The notes under the pieces: generated by a model
What the model was told of the DNA's origin: nothing
Seen by the model: only the letters and a program-made list of their open reading frames with translations
Databases searched by the model: none
Shown: piece after piece, positions 13,920-23,407 of the stretch
Position numbering within the stretch: the stretch's first letter is position 1
Layout: every line of letters starts with the position of its first letter
Translations under genes and position numbers: made by a program
DNA from: Hansfordia pulvinata
Taxonomy: Eukaryota; Ascomycota; Sordariomycetes; Xylariales
Length of the DNA stretch: 64,000 nt
Assembly (NCBI GenBank): GCA_006538405.1
Contig: BJKQ01000011.1
Location: forward strand, 1 to 64,000
Direction: 5' to 3'

Positions 13920-14300
13920 AAGGTTTACTTACTTTATAAAAATATTAAAACGAAACGGTTAAGTAATAAACTTAATTTTAAGAAGTTAAGACCTTTTAAA
14001 GTTATTAAGAAAATTTTAAATATAAATTATAAACTTTAATTATTTAATATTATAAAGATCCACTTAATCTTTTATATTTTATTACTTAAATTAACACTTA
14101 ATAAAGCCTTAATTAAAATATAACTTAAAGCCGATATTAATTAATATAAATATAAGGTTAAAGAGATATTAAATTCACGTTAATAAGGATTTATTATAAA
14201 GTATTTAATATAATAAAAAGGTTACTTATTATCGGAAAACACTTAAAAACTTAAGATCCACTTAAATTACTTATAATTATTAAAGTAATTTTATTAAAAA
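13920..14300 (+). pseudogene. Element B integrase tail, GPY/F module and chromodomain relic
   Basis: From 13923 a stop-poor frame reads VYLLYKNIKTKRLSNKL, the post-integrase segment that in intact elements reads V.L.TKNIKTKRPSKKL, then KLRPFKVI (parent KLGPFKVI, the GPY/F module). At 14022-14091 the degraded IHPVFHVSLL motif follows. At 14151-14180 YKVKEILNSR matches a chromodomain opening (YEVEEILDSR), and at about 14220-14265 LLSENT.K matches its second half (GY..SENTWEP). A C-terminal chromodomain places the element in the chromovirus clade, whose integrases target marked chromatin. Confidence 0.8.
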
Positions 14301-14991
14301 CACTTAAATTAAAGATAAATTAAAATAAAGGGTCGTTTTAAGGCATACTCGTAATAAAATTAAAGTTATTTAAAGGAGTAATATTAAAATTATACGGATA
14401 AACCTTAAAAGAAGCTTATTACGCCTTAACGGCCTTTTAAGCCTTAACCTTATTTAACTCTTTAATATTATTAATACCACGTTAAATACCACGTAATATT
14501 TTCTTTAATTATAATTTCTTTTACTTATATAAGCGTTTAATATATATATTAATTTAACGATATTCTTTTTTTACGGCTTTTAACTTTACTTTATATTTAA
14601 AGTATTAATAAGCGACCCGTTATAATTACGTGTTATTAAGACCTTATATATTATAATAAAACGTCCTTTATCGGATACACTCGATATATTAATTAAAATC
14701 ATTAAAAGACACCTTATAAAAAGAAATTCCCCGCTTTTTATAAAGGAGATAAAAAAGTATAATAAAATAACTTTTAAGTATAAAAGAAAAAAGGAAGTTT
14801 TATTATATAATATTAAACGTAAAAGTATTATAAAATTTAATAAAACGAGATTTTTATACACGTAATATAATTAATAAGATAAAAAAGGAGAAAAGAAATA
14901 ATACGATATAAAGGCCACGCTTATATTAAGGCTTACTTACTTTTTTATATTTATTACTTAAAAATAAATAATTATAAAAGAAAAGGTATAA

Positions 14992-15526
14992 TATTATAAA
15001 CCTGATTATTAAATTAATAAGGCAGGTTATATTAATATAAGCGGTAAGCTTATAAATTAATAATCGTATAAGATAATATTAAATTAATTATATATATAAG
15101 GAATTATAAATGTATAAGACGTGGTTATATAACTTAATATAAATATATTACTTATAAATATATTAAATATATTTAAGGAATATAAATAATAAGGATATAT
15201 TAAGTATATTTAAGAATATAAGTTAAGACCTTATATTTAAGTATTAATAAAAGGATAAAGGATATATAAGGATAAACGGTTTCTTATATATTTAATTATT
15301 TATTACCTTAATAATTAATTTAAGTATTTAAGTTTTTCTTAAATATAGGTTTTACCTTTAATAATACGTTAATATCACGATAATATATAAGGATATTATT
15401 ACGTATTAACCTTATATATTCGCTTCCGTGTAAATAAGCCGTTATTAACCTTTTAAGAGCCTTTACGGTATAAACTTAATACGAACCATTATTATATTTT
15501 ACTTTAATAAAATCTAGATCGTTACA
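14992..15526 (+). repeat. 3' LTR of element B (535 bp)
   Basis: Aligns with 7956-8490. Here the first part is strongly mutated, whereas the last ~110 bases (including a run around 15421-15526) keep more C and G than the matching part of the 5' LTR. Each LTR is therefore best preserved at the outer edge of the element. Ends TCGTTACA. A 91-codon minus-strand frame just before it (14586-14861) is low-complexity noise. Confidence 0.85.
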
Positions 15527-15754
15527 CACCGTTTATATAAATTACTTTTATACGTAAATACATTTTTTACTAAAGCGGTTTATAAGTCTTATATATTATT
15601 ACGTTAATATCCGTGATTAACCTTATTCTTAATACTTTAAAACGAATATAAGTTTTAATAAATTTAATGGCTTTATAAATTTTTTAAGAAAGTCTTTTTT
15701 AAATAAAAAGTAATATTTTATTATAATTTAAAATAACGGTTATAAAAAGATAAA
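15527..15754. other. AT-rich spacer between element B and LTR D
   Basis: 228 bases of RIP-type sequence separating the end of element B from the solo LTR. I see no gene or motif in it. Confidence 0.5.
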
Positions 15755-16302
15755 TATTACCGACCAAATTATTAAGCTAAAAGGATAAGTTATATTAATA
15801 TATATAAAAGACTTATAATTTAATAATCGTATAAAATAATATTGAATTAAATATATATATAAGAAAAGGTAAAAATATAAGATAAGTTTACTTAAATAAG
15901 ATTATAATTAAGATAATAAGTAATATACACGTATATTATATTTATTATAATTAAAGTTATACTTATAAGGAAAATCGTAAGTAAGATAAAGGATTATTAA
16001 AAAGGATATAATTTAAAATATAATATTAATCAAGGGATAAAGGCTATATAAGGATATAAGGTTTCTTATATATTTAATTATTTATTACCTTTATAATTAA
16101 TTTAAGTATTTAAATTATTCTTAATTAAAAGTAACCTCTTAAAAATATTTTATTACTTATTTAATACTTTAAATTACTTATTATTAAATAATTACTTTAT
16201 TTTCATTAATAAACGACCTTTTAAGTGTTTTATATAAATATACCCCCCTCTCTCCTTTAAATTATCTTTATAATTTTCTTATAAAGAATTCAGGTCGTTA
16301 TA
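15755..16302 (+). repeat. LTR D: solo LTR at the edge of the RIP island (548 bp)
   Basis: Plus-strand copy aligning from end to end with LTR A (minus strand 6353-5813): its start at 15755 corresponds to the TGTTATTACGAACCC tip, and its end GGTCGTTATA near 16294-16302 to GTCGTTACA. No internal region follows; 272 bases later comes normal GC-rich DNA. A solo LTR left by LTR-LTR recombination is the simplest reading. The right-hand ~80 bases are less mutated and contain a CCCCCCTCTCTCC tract. Confidence 0.8.
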
Positions 16303-16574
16303 ATAAATGAAGTCTTTAAACATCGCGAGTGTATAATTCGAGGTTAAGTAAAAAAGATAATAATACAAAGAAGTAGAATAATAGTATAATTTAAAAGTTC
16401 ATATTAAAAGTGCTTACTCTATATATTCCTTACGCGTGAACGACCGGTACATGCGATCGGCGTTGAAAAGATACTCGTGGGGCGTACTAATCAGGCTTAG
16501 CATAAAAATCGCCCCTCGGTGGCTAAGAGCACACGAAAGGGGGGTACGCATAACGCTGCGGCCACTCCTCTGTC
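16303..16574. other. Transition from RIP island to GC-rich DNA
   Basis: Base composition changes within roughly 100 bases: up to about 16,400 the sequence is AT-rich, and from about 16,430 it is ordinary GC-rich euchromatin with unmutated CA/TG. No gene seen; it is the 3' flank of the minus-strand gene that follows. Confidence 0.7.
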
Positions 16575-17340
16575 CTACTTTCCAGGCTGTTTTGTCTTGA
16601 CCTCAAAGCTGTGACCTATTTGCGGGCTCCCCACGAAAAGCGTGTAGCTGTGAGCTTTCCAATTTCCGATGGACTTGTCATGGAGGAACTTGGCCAGAAC
16701 AATTGCTGCCACTCGCCTGTCGGGAAGCCTGTAGAATTTGATGGCGGCTCGTAGCAACAACTCGAGCCTCCTGATCTTGACGGGGAGGTATTCATCTCCT
16801 ACTCGCCTCCTGGAGACCCAGACACCGAAGGTAGTCTTGAGTCTCCGCGCAGGTCGGATTTGATCTGCATCGGCCATCCATAACCGGAATCGCCCCCCAA
16901 CATGGGACGATCAGGTACTTGATAACAGAGCCGTATGCATAAGGGACGATATCCCCGCTGCCGTGTGTCGCTACTTCGGCTCCAACCACCGCCCAGATGG
17001 GGCGGGTGCTGTATTGTCTCAAAATGTTTTGAATGAGCTCCTCATCCACGCCGTCCTTCACTGATGGGACATATCGCTTGATATCTTTCTCATTGGTGAC
17101 ATATCCCCGAAGACCGACCCTGGGCAATGTATTAGCATTATCAATTCCAAAGTTCACAACATCGAGATCGAGCTCGGGGGTCTTGTTGTCTTCAACACCA
17201 GGTTCAAGTTGCCTGTATCCGTCGTCGGCTCGATCGCCTTGAACCCACTCAATCTGGATTTTGGCCCTGAACCAACCTGCCGAGACCAATTGAAGCAGGC
17301 TGATTGAGCCCAGAATAAGTATCGAGAGCCGGCACGGCAC
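16575..17340 (-). CDS. Unrecognised small protein with N-terminal signal peptide, probable two-exon gene
   Basis: The frame starting at 17340 opens with a typical signal peptide (basic start, hydrophobic core LSILILGSISLLQLVSA, then GW) followed by a polar domain of ~115 residues. The downstream frame ending at 16575 carries a basic ~85-residue tail and overlaps the first in another frame. A 76-nt intron at 16843-16918 (GTACCT...GCGGAG) would join them into a 229-residue product; that splice choice is my inference and has no strong branch site. If it is wrong, the first frame alone stops at 16792 (182 residues). I do not recognise the family. It is the gene nearest the RIP island, so decay or species-specific origin is possible. 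Confidence 0.4.
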
Positions 17341-18280
17341 AACATGGCGAACTCCGAGATGTCATTCTGCCGGTGAGATTTTAGTTGTTGCCGAGACGGT
17401 CGGTTGGTCCACTGGCTTGAGTGGAAAAGGTGCTGCTACAAAACCGTCCCAGAGAAGCCGTCCCGGGAGCCCTTGTAAATAGGAAACCTATATCTACCGA
17501 CAAGCTGCGGGGCTCTCACCTCAGAGTCTTGGCCAAGACCGGCGGGGACGGAGAAGACGTTGCCGACGCGCCGATGCTGCTATCATTTCACGCGGCATTG
17601 GGTTGCGCAGGAATCGCGCCACCCAGTTGCCCCAACTACATAACCCCATGATCACTGAAGCGCTGATGTGCCTACTCACCATTCCATTACATCTTCTTTG
17701 AGGTCGGCAATGGCCCCGTACACGTTTTTTGAGGTCGCCAATGGGCCATCGCCGACCTCAAGTATGCTGCGACATATTTGATTGCCCCTTTTGTTCGCCG
17801 TTGCAAATTGCCCCCGTCTTCTCAACCAACATTGTTGACGACCAGGTTTCTTTCTTGGGAAAACATATCAAACATCGGCGCAATATCATGAAGTGGAAGA
17901 ATGTAAATCAAATGATTCATGAGGCGTGCGCAGAGCTAAGGGTTGATGGGTTCAACGTCTGCTCAGCTACCTCACAGCAATCGATTTCCGAGTGTCTTTC
18001 TGCAGGACTTGCGTAGGCCTTGGCTCTTCGGAATTGGCATCTCGACTCGCCACCTGCGCTTCTAACCCTGAAAGCGATCACCTGAAAGCTCCCTGCTTTC
18101 TATGCATCCTCACGGCATTTCCATTCTTTCGGGCGGGACCCCCCACGTGCCCGCACTACTCGGGCCCCTCCATCATAAGTGTATCTACAAATAGATTCTC
18201 GCGTGGCTAAAGGGGGGCTATTTCTCAACACAGCGACACACTTTGTCGAGTGAACAAGAACATCCCCAAATATGCCACGC
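17341..18280. other. Intergenic, contains a small inverted repeat
   Basis: No supported gene; the short plus-strand frames here have no recognisable content. Around 17698-17766 two copies of TTGAGGTCGSCAATGG lie close together and are followed by their near-perfect complement (CCATCGCCGACCTCAA), so the stretch can fold into a hairpin or cruciform. The region is the upstream flank of the minus-strand gene ending at 17340 and the 3' flank of the carboxylase gene at 18281. Confidence 0.5.
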
Positions 18281-20158
18281 TCACATGCGGAAGACTCCAA
18301 ATCTTGTGTCTCCGTGATTCACCTGATTCTTGCCGGACAAGGCCGCGTTCAGACCCAATCCCAAGTAGTTCCGCGTGTGCTGCGGCGGTATCACGCCGTC
18401 GTCCTGCAAAATGGTTAGTTCGGTGACGAGGCCTTGTGTAACAAGGGCTGGAGTTAGGATTATGCTCACCCAAAGTCTGGCTGACGAGAAAACAGCGTCG
18501 CTTTCGCGGTCGATGCGGTCTCGCAACTCTGGGTCTGCCTTCTGTCCGACTGTTTCCATCACATTGGCAAGCTGCTCACCACCCATGACACCAATGCGCG
18601 CGTTGGGCCACATCCACAGGAATCGCGGGCTGTACGCCCGGCCGCACATGCCGTAGTTGCCTGCGCCATAGCTGCCACCGACTACGACAGTGAACTTCGG
18701 CACATCTGCGCACGCCACGGCCGTCACCAGCTTGGCACCATGCTTTGCAATCCCGTCCCGCTCAGCTTCCTTCCCTACCATGAAGCCGCTGATGTTCTGC
18801 AGGAATACGAGCGGAATGCCGCGCTGTGCACACAGCTCGATGAAATGGGCGCCTTTCTGTGCTGATGTGCCGAAGAGAATTCCGTTGTTAGCCACGATGC
18901 CGACACGGTGGCCATGGATGTTGGCAAAGCCAGTCACCAAGGTGGTGCCGTAATCACGCTTGAACTCGGAGAAGTGGGAGCCGTCCACTATCCGGGCGAT
19001 GACCTCGTGTATCTGTAGGGGTTTGCGCAGGTTTGTCGAGGCAATACCCAGCAGTTCGGATGTTGGGTACAGTGGCTCTTCGTACGTTGGGCCTGGGCTG
19101 GGCTTGGTGGGCCAATTCAGGTTGCTGATGCATCGCCTTGCCTGCACGATCGCATGCGCGTCGTCGACTGCCAGATAATCCGAAACCCCAGATACTGAAG
19201 TGTGCATGGCACCGCCACCAAGCTCCTCTGCGGACACCTCTTCGCCCGTAGCAGCCTTCACCAGAGGGGGCCCAGCAAGGAAGATGTGGCCCTGGCCCTC
19301 CACTATGATATTCTCGTCGCTCATGGCGGGGACGTAGGCACCCCCAGCTGTGCATAGACCCATGACAACCGAGATCTGGGGTATGCCCTGAGAGCTCATT
19401 CTCGCTTGGTTATAGAAGATTCGGCCGAAGTGGTCGCGGTCTGGGAACACGTCCGACTGGTGTGGCAGGTTGGCACCGCCCGAATCGACGAGGTAGATAC
19501 ACCTGTGGGTCGAGGCTGCTGTCAGATCCCCAGTGCTATGAAACGCAGTCGGGCAGCCGGTCGATACTGGGGGGGTGGGGGGCATTACTCACGGCAGCTT
19601 GTTCTCTTGCGCAACGGCCTGGGCTCGCAGGTGCTTCTTCACGGTGACTGGATAGTAGGTACCGCCCTTTACGGTGCTGTCGTTGGCAACAATGACACAG
19701 GTGACACCCTCAACGACGCCGACACCCGTGATGATGCCTCCGGACGGCACCTCAGCCTCGGGGTACAGCTCGTGGCCGGCCAGCGGCGACAGCTCCATGA
19801 AGGTGGTCCCAGGGTCGAGAAGGGCCGTGACCCGGTCGCGGGGGAGCATTTTCTTCCTGGCGATGTGCTTCTCCCGCGCCTTTGCGGAGCCGCCCTTTTG
19901 CGCTTCCCTGGTGAGCCGCTCGAGGCGCTTCATGGCGTCGTTCATGAGGGATTCGTTCTCCTTGAACTCTTCTGAGCTGGAGTCGATGTTGCTGCGTATG
20001 ACGGAGATGCCATTGGCATGGTGCGGCGCCGTGTAGGAGGCGACAGAGCGCGAAGTCAGCCGACACGGGCCAGGGCGGAGAGGGCGCGCGATGCAGCAGT
20101 GCTGATGCAATTGGCGTGAGACCCGCAAGGCCGCTTTGGATGGCCGGGGCAGAGACAT
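18281..20158 (-). CDS. mccB: 3-methylcrotonoyl-CoA carboxylase beta (carboxyltransferase) subunit, mitochondrial
   Basis: Transfers carboxyl from biotin on the alpha subunit to 3-methylcrotonoyl-CoA in mitochondrial leucine breakdown. Three exons: 19593-20158, 18470-19502, 18281-18403. Intron 1 (19503-19592) is GTGAGT...CACAG. Intron 2 (18404-18469) is GTGAGC...CTAAC...TGCAG. The joined 573-residue product has the family's usual length, an N-terminal basic, Ser/Arg-rich presequence (about residues 1-50), the [11 protein letters not shown] and [18 protein letters not shown] blocks of the carboxyltransferase N half, and [16 protein letters not shown] near residue 460 in the C half. I chose the ATG at 20158 because it directly precedes the presequence; an upstream in-frame ATG at 20416 would add a hydrophobic stretch atypical of the family. 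It is divergent from the isovaleryl-CoA dehydrogenase gene, the preceding step of the same pathway. The alpha subunit is not in the window. Confidence 0.93.
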
Positions 20159-20661
20159 GGCTGTGGGCGTTTGTGTGGATGGCCAGAGCAGCGGCTTGGT
20201 CACCTTTGCAATGATGAAGCGTGCCTCCGTTGGATAGAGAGCGAGGAGCAGATTCAAAGCGATGGCGATGGCGAAGGCGAGGGCAAGAACAAGAGGGTTG
20301 CGGGATGAAGCCGATGAGGAGGCCGGCCGTGACGGCTTAACAAGGGATAAGGTGGGATAGTGACGATCGGCTCCGCGCGCCGCTGGAAGCCGCTCCCAAC
20401 CGCTCGGCTTAGGCATTGCCCGCCCGGCTTCCCATTGCGGCAGGCACGTGAGACTGGGAAGGAGCTCGCCTACCTCAACTACTTCATCGTCAGTCCCGTC
20501 GTCATCTGACTCTTGACCCGAAAGGCTCGACGTTCACAGATTCGACGTTCACAGATTCTTCACTCTAAGGAACTCCAAGGACATTTTGACACTGCCCCAG
20601 CTACCTTTCCATTCGCCAGCATCGCCAAGGTCATTGGTGCACCCGCGCAACCACAGCCACC
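20159..20661. promoter_or_regulatory. Shared divergent promoter of the leucine-catabolism pair
   Basis: The 503 bases between the two start codons must carry the promoters of both genes, so co-regulation by leucine or isovaleryl-CoA is plausible (inference). Visible structure: a perfect 15-bp tandem duplication (unit TCGACGTTCACAGAT) at 20527-20541 and 20542-20556, about 105 bases before the dehydrogenase ATG. I cannot assign a known binding site to it. Confidence 0.6.
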
Positions 20662-22079
20662 ATGGCCAGCCTCCAGACCGTCCGGCGGTTAAGCCTGACA
20701 TCCCCCGCCAGGCGCTCGATCGCGGCCGCCCTTGCGCCGACCACATTGCGCCACGCGCCCACAACGCAGACCCAGAGGCGCCTTGCGTCGACCTCCAAGC
20801 ATCCCCGTGGCTTCGAGCCGCCCGCCGCCGCCGACCTGGCCGAGCTGCGCGACCGCGTGCAAGAGTTCGCCCGGCGCGAGATCACCGAGGAGGTCGCCGC
20901 CCACACGGACCGCAGCAATGCGTTCCCCAACGACATGTGGCCCAAGCTGGGCGAGGCCGGCTTCCTGGGCATGACGGCCGATGATGACTTTGGCGGCATG
21001 GCCATGGGCTACCAAGCCCACTGTGTCGTCATGGAGGAGATCTCGCGCGCCAGTGGCAGCATCGGCCTCAGCTACGCCGCCCACTCCCAGCTGTGCGTAA
21101 ACCAGCTCCAGCTCAACGGCTCCGCCGAGCAGAAGGCCCGGTACCTCCCGGGCCTCATCTCTGGCACCCAGGTCGGCGCGCTGGCCATGTCCGAGTCTGG
21201 CTCGGGCAGCGACGTCGTCAGCATGCGCACCACGGCTGCGCCTGTCGACGGAGGATACCTACTCAATGGCACTAAGATGTGGATTACCAACGGACCCGAC
21301 GCCAACCTGGTGGTCGTATATGCGAAGACTGAGCCTGAGAAGGGCTCCAAGGGTATCACAGCCTTCCTCGTCGACACGACCAGTGACGGTTTCAGCTGTG
21401 CCCGAAAGCTTGACAAGATGGGCATGCGGGGCAGCAACACGGGCGAGCTCGTGTTTGAAAACGTCTTCGTGCCCAGCGAGAATATCCTGGGCAAGGTCAA
21501 TGGCGGCGTCAGGGTGCTGATGGAGGGCCTGGATCTCGAGCGCTTGGTGCTGAGCGCCGGTCCTCTGGGGATCATGCAGGCGTCGCTCGACGTGGCACTG
21601 CCCTTCACCCACCAGAGGAAGCAGTTCGGGGCCCCCATTGCCCAGAACCAGCTGGTCCAAGGCAAGCTAGCCGATATGTACACCAAGCTGCAGGCGTCGA
21701 GGTCTTACACCTACACCACTGCCAAGGCTGTTGACGAGGAGGGCCAGATCCGGACGCAAGACTGCGCAGGCGCGATACTGTACGCAGCTGAGCGAGCAAC
21801 AGAGAGCGCTCTGGACTGCATTCAGCTTCTGGGCGGAATGGGTTACGTGGAGGAGATGCCCGCTTCGCGGTTACTACGAGAGTAAGTCTACCATCCATCA
21901 TCCGCCTTCTGGCATGGGAGGCTAGTCGATGTTCCCTACCAAACGGCGACCAAGCCACGTGCTTTTCACTGACGAGCCACAGTGCAAAGCTGTATGAGAT
22001 CGGTGCCGGGACATCGGAAATTCGGCGGATGGTCATTGGAAGGGCGTTTAATAAGGAGTACGCGCATCTGGCGGGCTAG
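20662..22079 (+). CDS. ivdA: Isovaleryl-CoA dehydrogenase, mitochondrial
   Basis: FAD enzyme oxidising isovaleryl-CoA to 3-methylcrotonoyl-CoA, the third step of leucine degradation, feeding electrons to ETF. Two exons, 20662-21881 and 21983-22079; the intron (GTAAGT...CACAG) restores the conserved [16 protein letters not shown] motif across the junction. The product is 438 residues. It has a mitochondrial presequence with an RRLAST cleavage-like site near residue 38, the acyl-CoA dehydrogenase block [14 protein letters not shown], the [10 protein letters not shown] segment, and LDLERLVL with Glu293 at the position of the catalytic base of human IVD (Glu254), which distinguishes this family from short-chain dehydrogenases. 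C-terminal [17 protein letters not shown] is intact. It is transcribed away from mccB. In Aspergillus nidulans ivdA, mccA and mccB are clustered; here only two of the three are in view. Confidence 0.94.
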
Positions 22080-22576
22080 ATCCATTGGTAGACATGCCAC
22101 TTTCATGTGCAATGTACAAGATTCCAGCCTTGAAGCGTGATTTTAAGAAATTTGACATGATGGTCTCGCCCTCGCCTTCGCTTGACTGGTCTGTATTGTC
22201 CTGATCCGCATGACATCGACGACCCAAGGTGTCGGCCAAGTTAGTCTCTCATGCATAGAGATTGATCCGTTTTGCCAGATCCTACACAGAAACACGGAAA
22301 GAGGCTGCATAAAGCTGGTGAATCATGAGTCTGGCATTGGAGCTGTTCCGTCGTCTTTGTAGCCTGTAGCACTGACAAAGGTCCACTGGATGATGGAAAT
22401 AAGACTCGATGGGGTCACGAACAAGTAAAGCCAAATCCACAGGGAATATCGTTCAATCGTTGCGGACATTAATCTCAGCTACCTGTCTTACTCGCACAAT
22501 CCCAGGCAGCTCCTGTCGCTGGGACAGCGTTCTGTGACCTCGTTCTCGACCCCTCGTCAGACTGCGGGGCGAGGCC
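22080..22576. other. Convergent intergenic region
   Basis: About 500 bases between the 3' ends of the dehydrogenase (+) and the dienelactone hydrolase gene (-). It should contain both polyadenylation regions. No gene or clear repeat seen. Confidence 0.6.
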
Positions 22577-23407
22577 TCACAGGTGCTTGCCGAAGAAGCC
22601 GAGGACCGTCTCGTAGCCGCGGACGTACTCGGCGCGGACGCGCTCGTCCTCGAGGTCGCCGCGGGCGCCCATCCAGCCGTGGATCTGGTCGGCGAAGGTC
22701 TCGACGTGCTTGGGGACCTTGAGGGCCTCGTCGAACTTGGCGACGGCGCCCGCGTCCTCGTCCTTCGAGGCGAGCAGGGCCACGGGGACGGCGGCGGTCT
22801 GCGCGTCGGCCGGGTCCACCATGGCCGGGTGGACCTGGGCGAGGGCGGCGAACGGGTTGGTCTCGCGGCTGGCGCCCGCGAGCGCGACGGCCTTGCCGCC
22901 CCAGCACATGCCGACGGCGCCGACGCTCCCCGTGACGGACGGGTTGGCGGCGCGCAGGGCGCCGACGTAGCCGGGGAGCTGCTCGGCGACGCCGCCGGGG
23001 GGTTCTTCTGGAAGAAGGCGCCGAGGTTCTTCTGCTTCTCCTCGGTGTCCGGCGGGTACCAGGCCAGGGGGCAGGGCTCGCCGTGGAACCAGTCCGGCAC
23101 GAAGACGCGGTACTTCTCGGCGCCCGAGGTGGCGAGGATGTCGGCGCCCTGCACCGTCTGGGGGTAGTACCCGAAGATGTCGAAGACGACGACGATGGCC
23201 TTGGTGGCGTCGCTGGGGCCGGTGACGTCTAGGAGGGAAGCTCGTTAGCGGAGGGGCAGGCTTTCAGGGGCGGGAGGTCGTGGGCCTACAGGTCTTCAGG
23301 CCGCCCACCTGCTCGTAGCTGCCCTTGCCCTGGTAGTCCTTAGTGACGACAGGGGGCACGTTGCAGCAGGCCTGCGAGTGGCCGTGCTGTGCTGGCATCG
23401 TCGACAT
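22577..23407 (-). CDS. Dienelactone hydrolase family protein, with apparent one-base frameshift
   Basis: Alpha/beta-hydrolase of the dienelactone hydrolase family (PF01738). Exons 23290-23407 and 22577-23228; the 61-nt intron 23229-23289 (GTAGGC...CTAAC...CCTAG) joins GGLKT to YVTGPS. Recognisable parts: FDIFGYYPQT, the nucleophile motif GMCWGGK (Cys), and the C-terminal DQIHGWMGARGD with the His. The frame is broken inside a run of six C on the coding strand (plus-strand G run 22997-23002): upstream it reads FFQKNPP, downstream GVAEQLPGYVGALRAANPSV continues one frame off. One more C would restore 256 residues. This is either a sequencing or assembly error or a genuine recent mutation. I chose the MSTMPAQ start at 23407; an upstream in-frame ATG would add a basic, Pro/Ala-rich extension that could be a mitochondrial presequence. 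Confidence 0.8.

Larger units (their letters stand above)
7956..15526 (+). mobile_element. Element B: complete RIP-inactivated Ty3/Gypsy chromovirus (7571 bp)
   Basis: Bounded by two direct LTRs of identical length (535 bp). Inside, reading through stop codons, the order of recognisable parts is: a CCHC zinc knuckle (9494-9535), reverse transcriptase (about 11640-12030), the region after the integrase with a GPY/F-like module (about 13920-14010), the conserved C-terminal IHPVFHVSLL-type motif (about 14022-14091) and a chromodomain (about 14151-14300). This order is that of chromoviruses such as fungal MAGGY-type elements. No intact ORF longer than about 90 codons survives. I could not identify a convincing target-site duplication (left flank ACCAG, right flank CACCG). 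Confidence 0.88.

Noticed and set aside
14586..14861. 91-codon minus-strand frame
   Set aside because: Low-complexity Leu/Ile/Phe sequence produced by RIP AT-bias in the tail of element B.
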